Below the pieces are notes generated by a model. It ran no database searches. It saw only the letters and a program-made list of their open reading frames with translations, and was not told the origin of the DNA. Positions 23,177 through 34,918 of a DNA stretch of 64,000 nt are shown piece after piece. Position 1 is the first letter of the stretch; every line of letters starts with the position of its first letter. Both the position numbers and the translations under genes were made by a program. Origin of the DNA: Eupeodes corollae (lineage: Eukaryota; Arthropoda; Insecta; Diptera; Syrphidae); the NCBI RefSeq assembly GCF_945859685.1, contig NC_079148.1, positions 35,909,946 through 35,973,945 on the forward strand, read 5' to 3'.

Positions 23177-23187
23177 TTGTTCGATGT
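23177..23187 (+). repeat. target-site duplication of the inserted retrotransposon, right
   Basis: TTGTTCGATGT, identical to 19280-19290. After it the mariner 3' end resumes in frame (CLFHT-like C-terminus, then the terminal repeat). Confidence 0.85.
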
Positions 23188-23310
23188 GTTATTCCATACA
23201 TAACCCTATCCTATGTACTTTACGAGTCAATAAAAATATAACTATCAAAAGACTAAAAACGGCGTTTTCTATTTAATTCAAATCTTGCGTTAATTTTGGG
23301 ACACCCTTTA

Positions 23311-24352
23311 TGATGATCCAATTCTGTTTTATTATGATGATCTGATCCGGATCAGATCACGGTGGTAATAAAACACGGCTATTTTTACTGACATTTTTCA
23401 ACAATCACCTTAGCCGATTAACCCCTGGATCTACAAGACAGACTTTTGTCAGAAAATTTGATACACCTTCAGACTATTTGTCCATTTTTTTCGTTTAAAT
23501 TTAAGAACCTAGCAGCAGTTGGTCTAATTACACTTAAACAAGGTGAAATAAAGCCAAATTGGCATATTTAGCAATATGGTTTGCATATACCTAATTTCGC
23601 CCAAGCAGGGTAGTTACAATTTTTATATTCCCTGTAGAAATAGGTTGGTCATACATCTCAAAATAATTTGGAATTATTTCACTCTCTCAAAGTGTAATAT
23701 AATTAAGTGCTATATATTTACCTTATTTCACTTTTGTAAAGTGCAATAAGACCAATTTTTACAAGTTGGTCTTATTTCCTTGGCCTTATTCCACGGCACC
23801 TACAAAAACATGTTCATAAAAACAATATGGTGCTGAAAACGTAGCCAAGACTATCATTTGAATGATATCGTTTTAATTTTATACATTCCTTTTTATACAA
23901 TGCAATAAACCAATGATTTATTTTTTAAAAATTGTTTTCTCAACACCTTATTCTCAAATTGTGTACTTTTAAAAATCGGTTTGAAAAAATATTAAATTTT
24001 TTAATCTTTGACAAAACATTAACGTTTTTGGTTTCATTAAAAAAAAAGTACAATAAAACATCGAAAATAAAGAACATATTTTTTTAAAAGATCATTAACA
24101 CTTTTTATAACATATTTTTCTTAAACCTTACAAAATCTGAAGTAATCCTCCAAGTAATCAACTAAAAACCAATCTAATGATTTTTCGTAGCATTAAAACG
24201 GATCACGAGTTACATTTTTCCTGCAAATTTCAAAGTTTGCAGGATTTATCAATCTTGTTAAATGAGTTTTGTATAAAACTTGATCCTAAAAGAATAAAGA
24301 GTAAACAAATTTAAAAATATTCCCTACCTACTGATGTTCGTTATAATATTAA
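23311..24352. other. non-coding AT-rich DNA
   Basis: No gene seen. It contains a perfect 22-bp palindrome at 23338-23359 (TGATCTGATCC/GGATCAGATCA). Confidence 0.6.
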
Positions 24353-25708
24353 AAAAGAGGCTGGGATGCGACCCACGCTGATACCTTCCCATCTTGTCTG
24401 TCGATTTGTCTTGCTAAAAGGTTTGTAGGTTTTCGGGTTTTGTTAAAAAAGTTGTAAATTGAATTATTCTTACAAATTTTAAAATTACCAACAATATTGT
24501 TCATATAAAGAATTAGTTTAATTTGAAAATCTAGTTTTTTAGTCGAATTTTTTTTACCAATTTCTTAAATTTTTACAAATTAAATAAAATTAATTTGTTA
24601 TATATCAAGCACCGAACATCAATTCAATTTTTACCAAGTTTTTATACTATTTTTTTTTTTGAAGATTTTATATTTCTTTGAAAAAAAATTACTGTTGGAT
24701 TTTTATACAAAAACTAGTGAATATTAAAAACAATGTTTTTTGTGAAATTAAACAAGTTTGAAGAAAATATTTTTAATTTTTAAAAGCTTTTTGGGTCGTA
24801 AGTAAATTTTTAACAATTTTTAGTATTGTTTTTTTGTTAGGTTTTTATTTTTTGTAAACAAATAGATTTTCCTCAAAATTTTACTGAGCGTTGACAACGA
24901 TATTTTTTTTAAAAATGAAAGAAGTTTATAGCCAATATCTCAAAGTTTTAAAAAGATATTTGAGTCTAAAATCAATTGTTACTAACTTTTATTAAGTTTT
25001 TTGTTTAGGTTTTTATTTTTTGTAAATAAAACTGTCAATTCGATTTTTCTCAAAATTTGTCCAAATGTTGAAAACAATATTTTTTATAAGTTGAAATCAG
25101 CTGGAAGCCATAATCTCAAAGTGTTGAAAGGATAATTGAGTCGAAAATCAATTTTGATCAATTTTTATTAATTTTTTTGTTAAGATTTTTATTTTTTGAT
25201 AAAAAACTGAATTCGATTTTTCTTAAATTTTTTTTCAAATGTTGAAAACAATATTTCTTGTAAGTTAAAATTATTGGGAAGCCATAGTATCAAATTTTTA
25301 AAAAGATATTTGAGTCAAAAATCAATTTTTACCAATTTTTGTTAATTTTTTTTTAAGTTTCTATTTAAAAAAAACTGTCAATTCAATTTTTCTCAATGTT
25401 GCAACCAAATTTTTTAATAGAAAAAAGTAGTTTTAAGCTTATATCTTAAAGTTTTAAAATGATATTTGAGTCTAAAGTCAATTTTTACCAAATTTTATTA
25501 ATTTTTTGTTTAGGTTTTTATTTTTTGTAAGAAAACTGTCAATTCGATTTTTCTGAAAAAATTTCAGAATTTTGAAAACAATATTTCTTATTAGATAAAA
25601 TTAGTTGAAAGCCATAATCTCAAATTTTTAAAAAGATATTTGAGTCGAACTGTCAAAATTTTCAATTTGACAAATCGGACCCATTACAATAACTTCCTAT
25701 GGGAAATT
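24353..25708 (-). mobile_element. 170-bp-unit element, copy 2 (inverted)
   Basis: Begins on the plus strand with the reverse complement of the tail (GGCTGGGATGCGACCCAC at 24359) and ends with the reverse complement of the head palindrome (AACTTCCTATGGGAAATT, 25691-25708). Anchors TGAGTC at 24961, 25137, 25311, 25467 and 25641 show the ~170-bp period. Most of the ~500-base unique head is missing: the array joins almost directly to the first ~40 bases of the head, giving a shorter version than the copy at 8399. Confidence 0.82.
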
Positions 25709-27411
25709 AAAAATTCATACCTAATTCAGTTATTATCGATATTTTGGCATCAAATTTATCCGGTACACCATTACTCTATAATCACTATCCATCCATATCT
25801 CAAGGTTGACAAATTCTTTCAATAGGAATAGATGTCCTTTAACCGCCCATTAAATTTGAAACTTCCTGTTTATCGTTGGCTGACAAAAGAATTCCTTTCT
25901 TTTAATTATAGAATTTAAAAACCAAACTTTTTCGCTATTCATTTTTTTCTCGGAGGAGCATCCTCTTTTAACTTTTTTATTTGTTTGTTTGCCTCGATAG
26001 TTTCCACTTAATAAAAATTGAAAAGGATTTTTCATCCTTATACGCGATTATGTAGGTATACATTATTTTTGTGGACAGAATAAAATAAACTTAAAAAAAT
26101 ATAATTATCATCTACTAATCTGTGGAACCATAACGGCTGCTGTCGCATTTCATTTAATATAATATTTTGAATATAATAATTTTATTTAAGGGTCTTTGAA
26201 GTGCCAAGGTTGTGATTTAAGCTCTAACCGGAACAGGAACTCAAGAGCTGCTCACGAATTATACAAAACTGACTGACTGACATTATAATGAAAAAATAAA
26301 CCGCCTTGAATAGGCTTTCAAAATGCAATGCACAAATGCTAAATAGCTCTGTCTTCTGTTAGTGGAGACTCTTTGGTGGATAAAACTCGTTCATTATTTT
26401 GAAAGACTTTCATATTTTCATTTGCCCCCAGACTTTAAATTCCATGACAATTTTGTGGATAGATGAAAAAACAACAGTGATGGGCCATGTTCCTTCGTTT
26501 ATTTGAACTCAATTAAAGCCTTTTGAAAATATAATTTAACTTAAATAAATAATTGGTTGGAACTTGGGGTTAAAAAAATTTAAATTGCGAGGGAAGAATA
26601 TGGGTCGACTTAAAAAAAGGTTTAACAAAAAAAATAATGCTATGGTAAGGCATTTGGAGAAAGCAATTTGTCACAATGTTTCGAAGGACATGCATGTTGC
26701 ATGTGAGTATAGAACGCTATTCTTCTGCTAACAACGAGAGCAGGACAATGATGGTGGCGGTGAAGACCAAGAAGCAAAATGATACTTGACTTATTCCAAA
26801 TTGAAATTCCTGCATAAATTCTTAAACATTCACCACATTCATTTAGTTTGCAGAAAAAAAGTCCACACACTGGGTTAGGAATATTTACCTATAAGAAAAC
26901 ATTTGGTCTTTTCTCAGATGAAGGTGGGAGCAGGACTGCAGTCCTTGGTTTAGTTGACAATGCAGTAGTTTTTATTTTGTTTCATAAACGATACAAATAA
27001 TATTTAGCTTAGACTGTACTTTAATTTAGAGAAGAGAGGTCAACATTGATAGTATAAAAAATAATGAAAGAAACGGAATCATAATTATAATTTTTGTCCT
27101 ATCAAAATTGTGTAGTTAGATCTGTGCTCAAAATGTATAGGCTCTTAAGTCCACTTAAGTGTTTTTAGTTACTTATGGTTTTTTATATATTTTGTCTTCA
27201 AACTTTTTTGCTTTTTTAATTTTTGAAAAATTGCCTAAATTTAATTCGTAGGGTCTTGCAAAAGGTAAAAGAACTTAAGTAGAGGATAATTCGTAATAGG
27301 CAGAAAAGTTTTGCTAAAATATCTTTAGTTGTTTTTATGTTCGATATTACTAAAAAAAGTGAAATCGCTTACGTCAACTTAAGATATTTAACGAAAAAAA
27401 CTTATATTGAC
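25709..27411. other. non-coding DNA
   Basis: No coding sequence recognised. Short open frames (for example 26640-26870, minus) lack any family motif. Confidence 0.55.
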
Positions 27412-29100
27412 TTAAGTAGTTTTAGTAGATAGATAGGTAAATAAATAAATTTGGGTAGCAGTAGCCATTAAGAATGTTGAGAAGTTGAGATTGAGAAAGT
27501 ATGCCGCTGCCAAGAAATTTTCTCCTGTACGTTTTGAATACTGGGCAGGTTCCAATAAAGTGCTTGGTATTTTCCGATTCATCCATATTACACAATTAAC
27601 ATATTCCATCAGTATCTCCTAGAAATTCTCTTGCATTGATATTAAGGAGCCCGCAGATCCAACCATTCCTTAGCCCAAAAGATTTTCTTGTTATAATGGC
27701 TTTCGATAAAATGTTGTGTAATTTATTATTAGGAAGATTTAGATTTCGCCTTATGAAAGAAAAATATAGCTGGAGGGACGTTAAAAAACTCTTCGGTAAA
27801 CCTGATTTAATGTGCAGAGCATAGTTAGGCGTATTATCGGGCAGTAAAAAGCATCTTTTCATGAAGAAACGCTGCAATTTTTCGACTTGGTTGTATTCGC
27901 GGTATCCCCAAACTTAAGCATAGTACAACATAATAGCTTTTGAGGCGGCATTGTATATTTGTTGAGTGTTGTACGGTATTGTCTCGCAGCAGTCTCGACC
28001 TCTTTGCATTGATGGAATTCTTAGATGGTCCCAATCTGTTTGTTAGATGCTCATTCCAAGACATGTTGTAATTAAACAATACGCCAAGATAGTTGTATTG
28101 ATTGAATTATTGTAAAACCATTTTTCGCACGCTGCTCTTCTTCTACCATTGCGAAATATTACTATTTCCGACTTATCAAGATTTATTTCAAGATTCCATT
28201 GAATGCAGTAAGTCATAAAATCCTCAATTAGCTGTTGCAAATTGGAAGGATTATCTGACAACAGTACGATATCGTCCACATTATAAAAGGGTATTAATTT
28301 GAAGATCGTCTAAAACAATACCGATTGGAAGTTCCGCAGGAAGATCATTTAAAAACAGAACAAAAAGAAGAGAGCTTAGCACACATCCTTGACGAACACC
28401 TTTCTTCGTGGGAAAGAAGTCTGACAAACACGACAGTAATATCCTTATAAAGAGACTTTACAGTAGCCAGTATCTTCGAAGATATTCCTCGGGTCGAGGA
28501 ATGAACTTATTCAACACTCCTAGTAAGGTTAGCGAAATAATCTTGCTTTTAAGTTTTACATAAAATCCTATATTTTTTGTTGGCATCATAGTAGTTACTA
28601 CGGCATGTTTCCAGGTTCAGTTTTCTGAAGGATTTAAGGTGTTTAAGAGCATTTTTCCTGGCCATAAAGCAAGCTAAATCAAACCAAGGTTTTTTTGGCT
28701 TAAACTTAACATTTTGGAGCTCTGTTTGCTTTATAAATACAGCTTTTGATTGCTTTGCATCGTTCTTCAATTGAATCTGTCGGTATTATGATGAAGGGTA
28801 CAAGTGACTTGAGCTTATTTTTATAAGTAACGCTTCTGCTGTTACTGAAGATTTTAGGGAACACATTAATGGCATGTGATCTGAGAAGGTTACACAATCT
28901 TCACTAAAATTTTCAACCAAATTAGTGATTGCGTGCGAAGGGCAACACTAGTCAATCACTGAAGAACCTCTGCTTACAAAAGTATATTCACCATTTTTGT
29001 CACTAAACCCTCTGCCATTAACAATAAATGCACCAATATCATCAAGAAATTCAATAAATTTGGCGCAGTAATTGTCACAGGTAGAATCTTTTGAATATCT
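27412..29100 (-). mobile_element. non-LTR retrotransposon relic (endonuclease, RT, zinc-finger tail)
   Basis: On the minus strand, the endonuclease C-terminal part reads FIEFLDDIGAFIVNGRGF, FSDKNGEYTFVSRGSSVID and TFSDHMP (28880-29090). The RT piece reads KGVRQGCVLSSLLFVLFLND, then a single frame break, then MDDIVLLSDNPSNLQQLI and LEINLDKSEIVIFRNG (28100-28420). The C-terminal segment has NAREFLGDTDGICYVCN and KHF...CPVF (a Cys/His finger, 27500-27640) and ends at a TATC/TTTA-rich tail near 27420. Many stops and shifts. It differs from the jockey and RTE-like families elsewhere in the window; I cannot place the clade. Confidence 0.78.
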
Positions 29101-29200
29101 TCTATCGATTGTTGCAGTTGCAGTTCACTATTCCTATGTTTTACTATGTTTGGTTGATAAAAAAAGATTAATAATGAAAACAAAATAACGGTTAAAACCA

Positions 29201-29555
29201 CAACATCTTGGCATAGTTAGTTAGTAAATAGTACAAAACCACTTAGGTCGAAATTAACTTACATAAGATTTAAAAATTGTATGTTCTTTAAAGGGCATGG
29301 TCCATGGACAATTCATTTACTTGATATATTTTGAGATGGTTAGTTGAAACAAACTACCAATGACACGGCAACACTAAATAAACAAAGCTGCTATATTTTA
29401 TAGATGTCACCTTTTTAACTGTCGAATTCCAGCCTTATACTTTTGAAACCGCAAAATGGATAACCCTTTATAAGGTGGAAGTTTTCAAGAGAATAAATAG
29501 AAAATATAAAGTCCATGGTGTATGAGTCACTTCCATACTTTTTCTGACTGTTGTT
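29201..29555. other. non-coding spacer
   Basis: Nothing recognised between the retrotransposon relic and the nested element complex. Confidence 0.55.
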
Positions 29556-30111
29556 AACTTCCCATAGGAAGTTATTGTAATGGGTCCGATTTGTCAAATT
29601 GAAAATTTTGACATTTCTCGACGTTTCAAGGTCCCTAGAGTCGAAATAAAAGATTTTTAGAGAGAGCTCAAGAACCAGAAGAGATATCGATTTCAAATAA
29701 ATTTTGTTATACAGATAATAAGGCAGAAAGATGCAGAAAGGGCTCTCAAGAAAATTGCGTGGGTGGTTTTTTTTACCATAGCAGGTTAAAAAAAAGGTGA
29801 AAATTTAGGTTAACCCTAAATGTCTTACGAACCAAAAACGCTAGAGACTTGAATTAAATTTTATATAATATATTGTAACGTTATATTAAAAAAATATAAT
29901 TTTTGAAAAAAAAATCCATTTAACGGTTTGTTTTATAAATCAAAAAAACTGAAAAAAAAATTTGTCACCTCCAAAATTTTACGACTAAAATATTATTTCG
30001 TCTCCAAAACAATTTTGTGCAACGAAAAATAATGATTTTGAAATCTGATAAAATTTTGAGAAAAATCGAATTGACAGTTTTTTTTTCTTTTAAATAAAAA
30101 TCTAAAAAAAA
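29556..30111 (+). mobile_element. 170-bp-unit element, copy 3, left part
   Basis: Starts with AACTTCCCATAGGAAGTT and follows the head of the copy at 8399 closely, except for a deletion after AGATTTTTAGAGAGA. It breaks at about 30111, just after the first ATTGACAGTTTTTTTTTC, where foreign sequence begins. The rest resumes at 34974. Confidence 0.85.
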
Positions 30112-30137
30112 ACAATCGGACTTATATTCAGTCCGTG

Positions 30138-30152
30138 CGTCGCACAGTGGTT
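30138..30152 (+). repeat. Transib left end: target duplication plus terminal repeat
   Basis: CGTCG (30138-30142) followed by CACAGTGGTT (30143-30152). Confidence 0.93.
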
Positions 30153-33106
30153 CACCTAGTAGGCCAAAAGTCGAAAAGTCAAGGTCAAAGTTGTTTACTT
30201 TTTTTTTGAAAATGTTATCTATAATAACGGAACATTTTAATCCCAAACTAGTTTTTTCTTTAAATTGTTTTCTTTATGGTGAGATCTATCGTGCAAGTTG
30301 GGTGATTTTTCAATTTCGGCGAAGTTTAAATTTTCGTTTTTTGGTGTTTTAAAAATAGTGATATATTGATGCTAAACAATAACTTTAGCAATTTAAGTAA
30401 TGGATTTGAGTGACCAAGGTATGTATATAATTTTAAGATAATTTTTAGTGTGAAATTAGCTGGAATTTTAAGTTAAAACCGTTATTCAATGTGGGAGCTT
30501 ATCACTTTTTGTGCTTTTTTTATCACTTTCAAGTTTGAATAACTTCTATGTCTCCTATTTTCCCCTTATAAAAGACACATTTTTATTTAGGGAATTTTAT
30601 TACCAATTCGGGCATATAGATTTTTTTTTGCTAAAATGTGCTAAAATGTCGAAAATTACGCTTTGTTTCAACAGAGAAATTTCGTTTTTATATTATTTTA
30701 GAGCCAAATTTAATTATTAAACGTCGTAATTTATTTAATATTTGGCGTGACTTGAAGAAGGTAGGGGATGCTACCAAGTATAAAGAAACATTGAACGCCT
30801 TTGTTGAAATCTACAACTTGGAACATTCTAATGATATAGAAAAAAAAATCAACAGCCTGTGCAAGTCGTTTTTAAAAAGATGGCACAAAGCTTCAAGAAA
30901 TTACTGTTTTTTCTTAACTAAGAATGAAGATTGGCTAAATGACACTGAAAATTTCAGGCCCAAAAATAATGATCCATGTTCCAGTAGAATTCAACAAGGT
31001 AGACCAAAAAAAAGCTTTCTTGAAAGTTCATCCCGGACAAAAAGGCGACGCATTGCAAGTATTGCTTCAATTGATCCGGATATAGCTTCTACCTTACAAA
31101 ATTGTAAGGCTACACATAAAAAAGAACTTTACGTCAGTGATGCTCTGGCAATACTGGTTGAAGCTAAGCTTTCCAAAAAGCAGTACCAAATCATTCGAAG
31201 TGTAGTCAATAAAAGGACGAATGAGGATGTATTCCCATCGTATGGAAAGGTGCTTAAGGCAAAAAAGGAATGTTATCCGGATCCGAAGGAAATGAAAATA
31301 TGCGAATCATCAGCTGAAATTTCTCTTCAAGGTCTTTTAGACCACACTGCAAAACGGATCGTTGAATCGCATTTAGAGGGCAATATAAATCTTGAAGAAG
31401 GCTTGTGCAATTTAACGCTAATTGGAAAGTGGGGATTTGATGGCAGTAGTGGACAGTCGGAGTACAAGCAAAGAATGGTGGGGGAATTTAGCGATAGTGA
31501 CATGTTCATTACGTCATATGTCCCCCTTCAACTTTTCAACAAGGGTAATGACGACAAACAAATTTTATGGCAGAATCCCCGACCAGGATCCACAAGATAT
31601 TGCAGACCAGTGCGTTTCCAGCTAAAAAAGGAAACAGCAGAGTTGTGCAGAGATGAGCAGTTGTACATTCACAATCAAATAAGTAAATTGTCACCCACTT
31701 TTGTTGCATCTCTCGATACCAAGGTGTTTGTGCAACATGTATTAAAGCTTACAATGGTGGATGGAAAGGTTTGCAACGCTTTGACAGACAACCTATCACA
31801 ACAGGTATGCTATATTTGTGGAGCCAAACCGTCTACAATGAACGACATTCAAGGTTCCTTGCAAAAGACAATTAACGCAGACAGCTTGGACTTCGGCATA
31901 TCTCCATTACACGCGTGGATACGTTTTTTTGAATTTTTCATTCATCTTGCGTACAGAACTGAATTCAAAAAATGGCGAACAGGCCCAGATGAAAAACCTC
32001 TCTTCGAAAGGCAGAAAAAGCGAATACAAAATGAATTCAGGGAGAAAACCGGCCTCATTATTGATAAACCAAAACAGGGTGGAGGGAACTCTAATGATGG
32101 AAACACTGCTCGAAGGTTTTTTGCAAACCCTTCGCTTTCATCAGAAATTACTGGAATCAAAAAGTCAATTTTGGAGAGATGTGCAGTGATTTTGAAAACT
32201 TTGGCTTCTTGCTTTGCTATCAAGATCGATGCATTTGAAAAGTACTCCTTGGAAACTGCCAAAGAAATTGTTAATGAATATCCTTGGTATCCAATGCCTG
32301 CTTCAGTACATAAGGTATGTAGGCAAAATCTTCACTAATTTAAAAAAAGAAATGTATTTAGGTACCTATGTACATTGTTAATGTTTACATACAATACAAG
32401 TGATTTAAATGATTCGTTACATAAAATTAAACGACTTTTTTATTTTATATATTTCAATCTACCTATAGGTACTTATTCATGGGGCACAAATCGTCCAACA
32501 TGCTATATTACCCATAGGCCAGTTAACTGAAGAAGCTGCTGAAGCAAAAAACAAAGAGGTTAAAATGTTTAGGGAAAGAAATACAAGAAAAATATCAAGA
32601 ATTGCGACCAACACCGATTTAATAAATAGGTTGTTGCTTTCCTCAGACCCGTTTTTGTCCAACGCTCGTGTTCTCGAAAAAAGCAATAAATCAAGCTTTC
32701 CCAAAGAGGTTGTAGATTTGTTAATCTGATAAGCTTCACTTCAGATTTTCCCAAATTGGCCCTTTTGAGGGCCCCAAAATTTCACTAAGAGATTACAATC
32801 TAGTTTCAATTCCTAACTTAACAAATATAACGGAATGTAAAAAAATAATTATATTTTTGCTTTATCTCAAAACAAAAATAAGGATTGAAGGAAGACAAAT
32901 TATATTTCAGCGTTCGGCCGACAAAAAAATATTTTTTTTTTAGTGTGGGAAAGTGGGTTTTTTTCGGTTTCATTTCGGCATATTCCAAAAAAACGCCATT
33001 AGAAAATTAAAATGACATGTTATTTTATATTTGGTTTGTATTATGTGTTATTTGAAATAAAACATTTAATTTTGACCGCTCCTCCCATATACACGAAACC
33101 ACTGTG
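30143..33106 (+). mobile_element. Transib DNA transposon, apparently complete
   Basis: 2964 bp. Both ends begin CACAGTGGTT read inward (30143-30152 and 33106-33097). CGTCG flanks both sides (30138-30142 and 33107-33111). A 5-bp GC-rich duplication fitting CGNCG and a CACWRTG-type terminus are hallmarks of the Transib superfamily, the transposon group from which RAG1 and the V(D)J signal are thought to descend. Inside is a three-exon transposase gene without internal stops. The element sits within the left terminal repeat of the unclassified element at 30112-34973 and is therefore the youngest layer of the nest. Confidence 0.93.
30400..32729 (+). CDS. Transib (RAG1-like) transposase, three exons
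   Basis: My model: exon 1 30400-30418, exon 2 30702-32314, exon 3 32469-32729, with GT-AG introns (CAAG/GTATGT and ATAAG/GTATGT donors), giving 630 residues with no stop. Family features: KWGFDGSSGQSEYKQ (candidate catalytic D253), MVDGKVCNALTD (D360), a CYIC zinc pair (C376, C379), LHAWIRFFEFF, NDGNTARRFF, HKVLIH (H543, H548, matching the second zinc pair of RAG1) and EEAAEAKNKEVKMFRERNTR (E569). The order and spacing match the RAG1 core DDE arrangement. The tiny first exon (MDLSDQ) is inferred from splice signals; an alternative is an ATG at 30638 reading straight into exon 2. Role: cuts at the CACAGTG ends and inserts into GC-rich 5-bp sites. Confidence 0.88.
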
Positions 33107-33111
33107 CGTCG
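33097..33111 (-). repeat. Transib right end: terminal repeat plus target duplication
   Basis: AACCACTGTG (33097-33106) followed by CGTCG (33107-33111); the exact inverse of the left end. Confidence 0.93.
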
Positions 33112-34918
33112 GGTCGGTATTACGGTGGAAAATTTTGCAACAAATTGATTTGTTGCGGTAAATTTTACCACAACAAGTTTCACCTCCCTTGTTGCTAACC
33201 ACCCTTGACGATTTCTTACTGCGGCCCCAAAATTCTAGAAGAGTCTAGTAGAAACCTGGACCATCAGCCAGTGACCTGCTCTCATAGCATTTTGGGAAAG
33301 CAAATTTAACAGGTCCTACCAAAGTGTGCGAAAGGATTCCACACCAACGAACTGTGCGACGGTTGGCCCACATATTGGATAAACAATATCGTCAAGACAT
33401 GAAGACGATACCCTTGCCCAACAATCTGTGTAGAAAAGTCACACCAACTTTAACGTAGTATGGCCGAGGGCCCACCATAAAGTACATTATTATTAACGAT
33501 AGAAAAATCACTCCAAGAATATCTTAATAACTTTTATTTTAATTATAGGCTTGGCTACCGACTTCCTTTAACACCACATAAGTAGTCTTTCCTCAACTAA
33601 AAACTAGCGCGTGTAAATACTCGGTAATGCGAGGAATTCCACATGATTTTTCCAGAAAGTCTTGGCTGGAATGGGTTGAAAAGTGAAGAGCTGAACTCAC
33701 TCATAGAGCTACTAAGTGATCGCATCACCTTTTAAAGAGATCGCGTGCGATAAAAGATATCTGGCTTCTCGGTCGCACACCCCAATCTTATGGATGGAGG
33801 CAGTTGCGGGACCGAGACAGATCGATCACCACGCAAAAGATCCGAGAGGATTGCCTAAGGGCAGGTAGCCGGAAGGGTCAAGCTCGCCATGATGATGGCC
33901 ACTTTTTGAATTGCGTCGAAAGCCTTTTGACTAAAGAAAAATTGTGTGAAGGAATTTTTTTTGAAAAGACATACATTAAGTAATTTTTCTACGATAGTTT
34001 TTTTTTCCTTTAAGTTTCTATTAAGTTAAAGATTTTGTTTTGTTCTGCGGTGGAGAAAAGTGAGGAAGGATTACGATAGTCGTTTGAGGAAATCAAAAAG
34101 AAGCTAAGTATAGTGTTTCTAAGAATATTTCGTTTTTTTTTTCTATTGTTCATTTGTTTCAAATTCGTCCTTTTGACCTTCGAGTCGAAGTATTAATTTT
34201 CTGATATTACGGGACGAGTTTACCGTTTTATTTTTTTGATTTTTGTTTCTTATCCAAATAATTTTCTTCGAGTGATTTCTTTTATCGGTTTTTATTATTA
34301 TATTCATCATTTTCTTTTGCAAGACATTTATCGAGAATTGACCTTCTGTCAATCTCAATAATTCAATTTGTTTCTTTCTCATTTACAAAAGATCCTGGTT
34401 TTTAATCCCAGCTTCGGCCAAGGTTTTCCAGGCAATAAAACACAACTTAAATTTCCTTTCGGGAAAATAAAACCTTTCTTTTATTTCGTGAGTTTATTTG
34501 AAGACAAATTTTTCAGCTACTGGTTTTGGTAAACTTCCAGTAAAAAGTTTCCTGCCGCCCACTATAATCAATACGACTTGGAGAAATTCACCTCGTCGTA
34601 TTTCGATATCATTTTGATATCAATTTCATTTCAATTTTATTAATCACCTTGATTAATAAAATATTCACCTCATCGAAACCCCCCCTTAAGCTGAGCTACT
34701 GGGCTGGCAATACTTTTATTGCTACCTGTGGTGAATTCTTTCACCTGTTTGTCATATCGACTGACGTTACTCGTAAAGTGTCATAATAACTCTCGCGGCA
34801 CATCGGCGGTGTGCAATTTCGTTTTTGTTTAATTTTAAATCATTTAAGATAAAAGGAATTTAATTCGCGTTCGATCTTCGACAATATTGGATTCGGAAAT
34901 CCAATATTGTTTAAAAAC
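33112..34918. other. interior of the unclassified element, no ORF recognised
   Basis: Composition is more balanced than the surroundings in 33170-33900, then AT-rich. Frames on both strands are short and closed. One 79-codon minus frame (34143-34382) is Lys/Asn-rich with no motif. It could be decayed coding sequence. Confidence 0.5.

Larger units (their letters stand above)
18125..23308 (+). mobile_element. mariner/Tc1-like transposon, split by a retrotransposon
   Basis: Left end AAGGGTATCCCAAAATTATC at 18125 and right end, read inward, AAGGGTGTCCCAAAATTAAC at 23308 form terminal inverted repeats that differ at two sites over 20 bases. A TA dinucleotide flanks each end (18123-18124 and 23309-23310), as expected for IS630-Tc1-mariner insertions. 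The transposase (18221-19290) is cut near its C-terminus by the minus-strand element at 19291-23176. The last codons and 3' end resume at 23177. Without the insertion the element would be about 1.3 kb. A deletion derivative of the same family lies at 46405-47306. Confidence 0.92.

Noticed and set aside
30400..32729. A RAG1-type recombinase or domesticated host gene
   Set aside because: The gene lies between intact terminal repeats and target duplications and has no RAG2-like neighbour. A normal transposon is the simpler reading.
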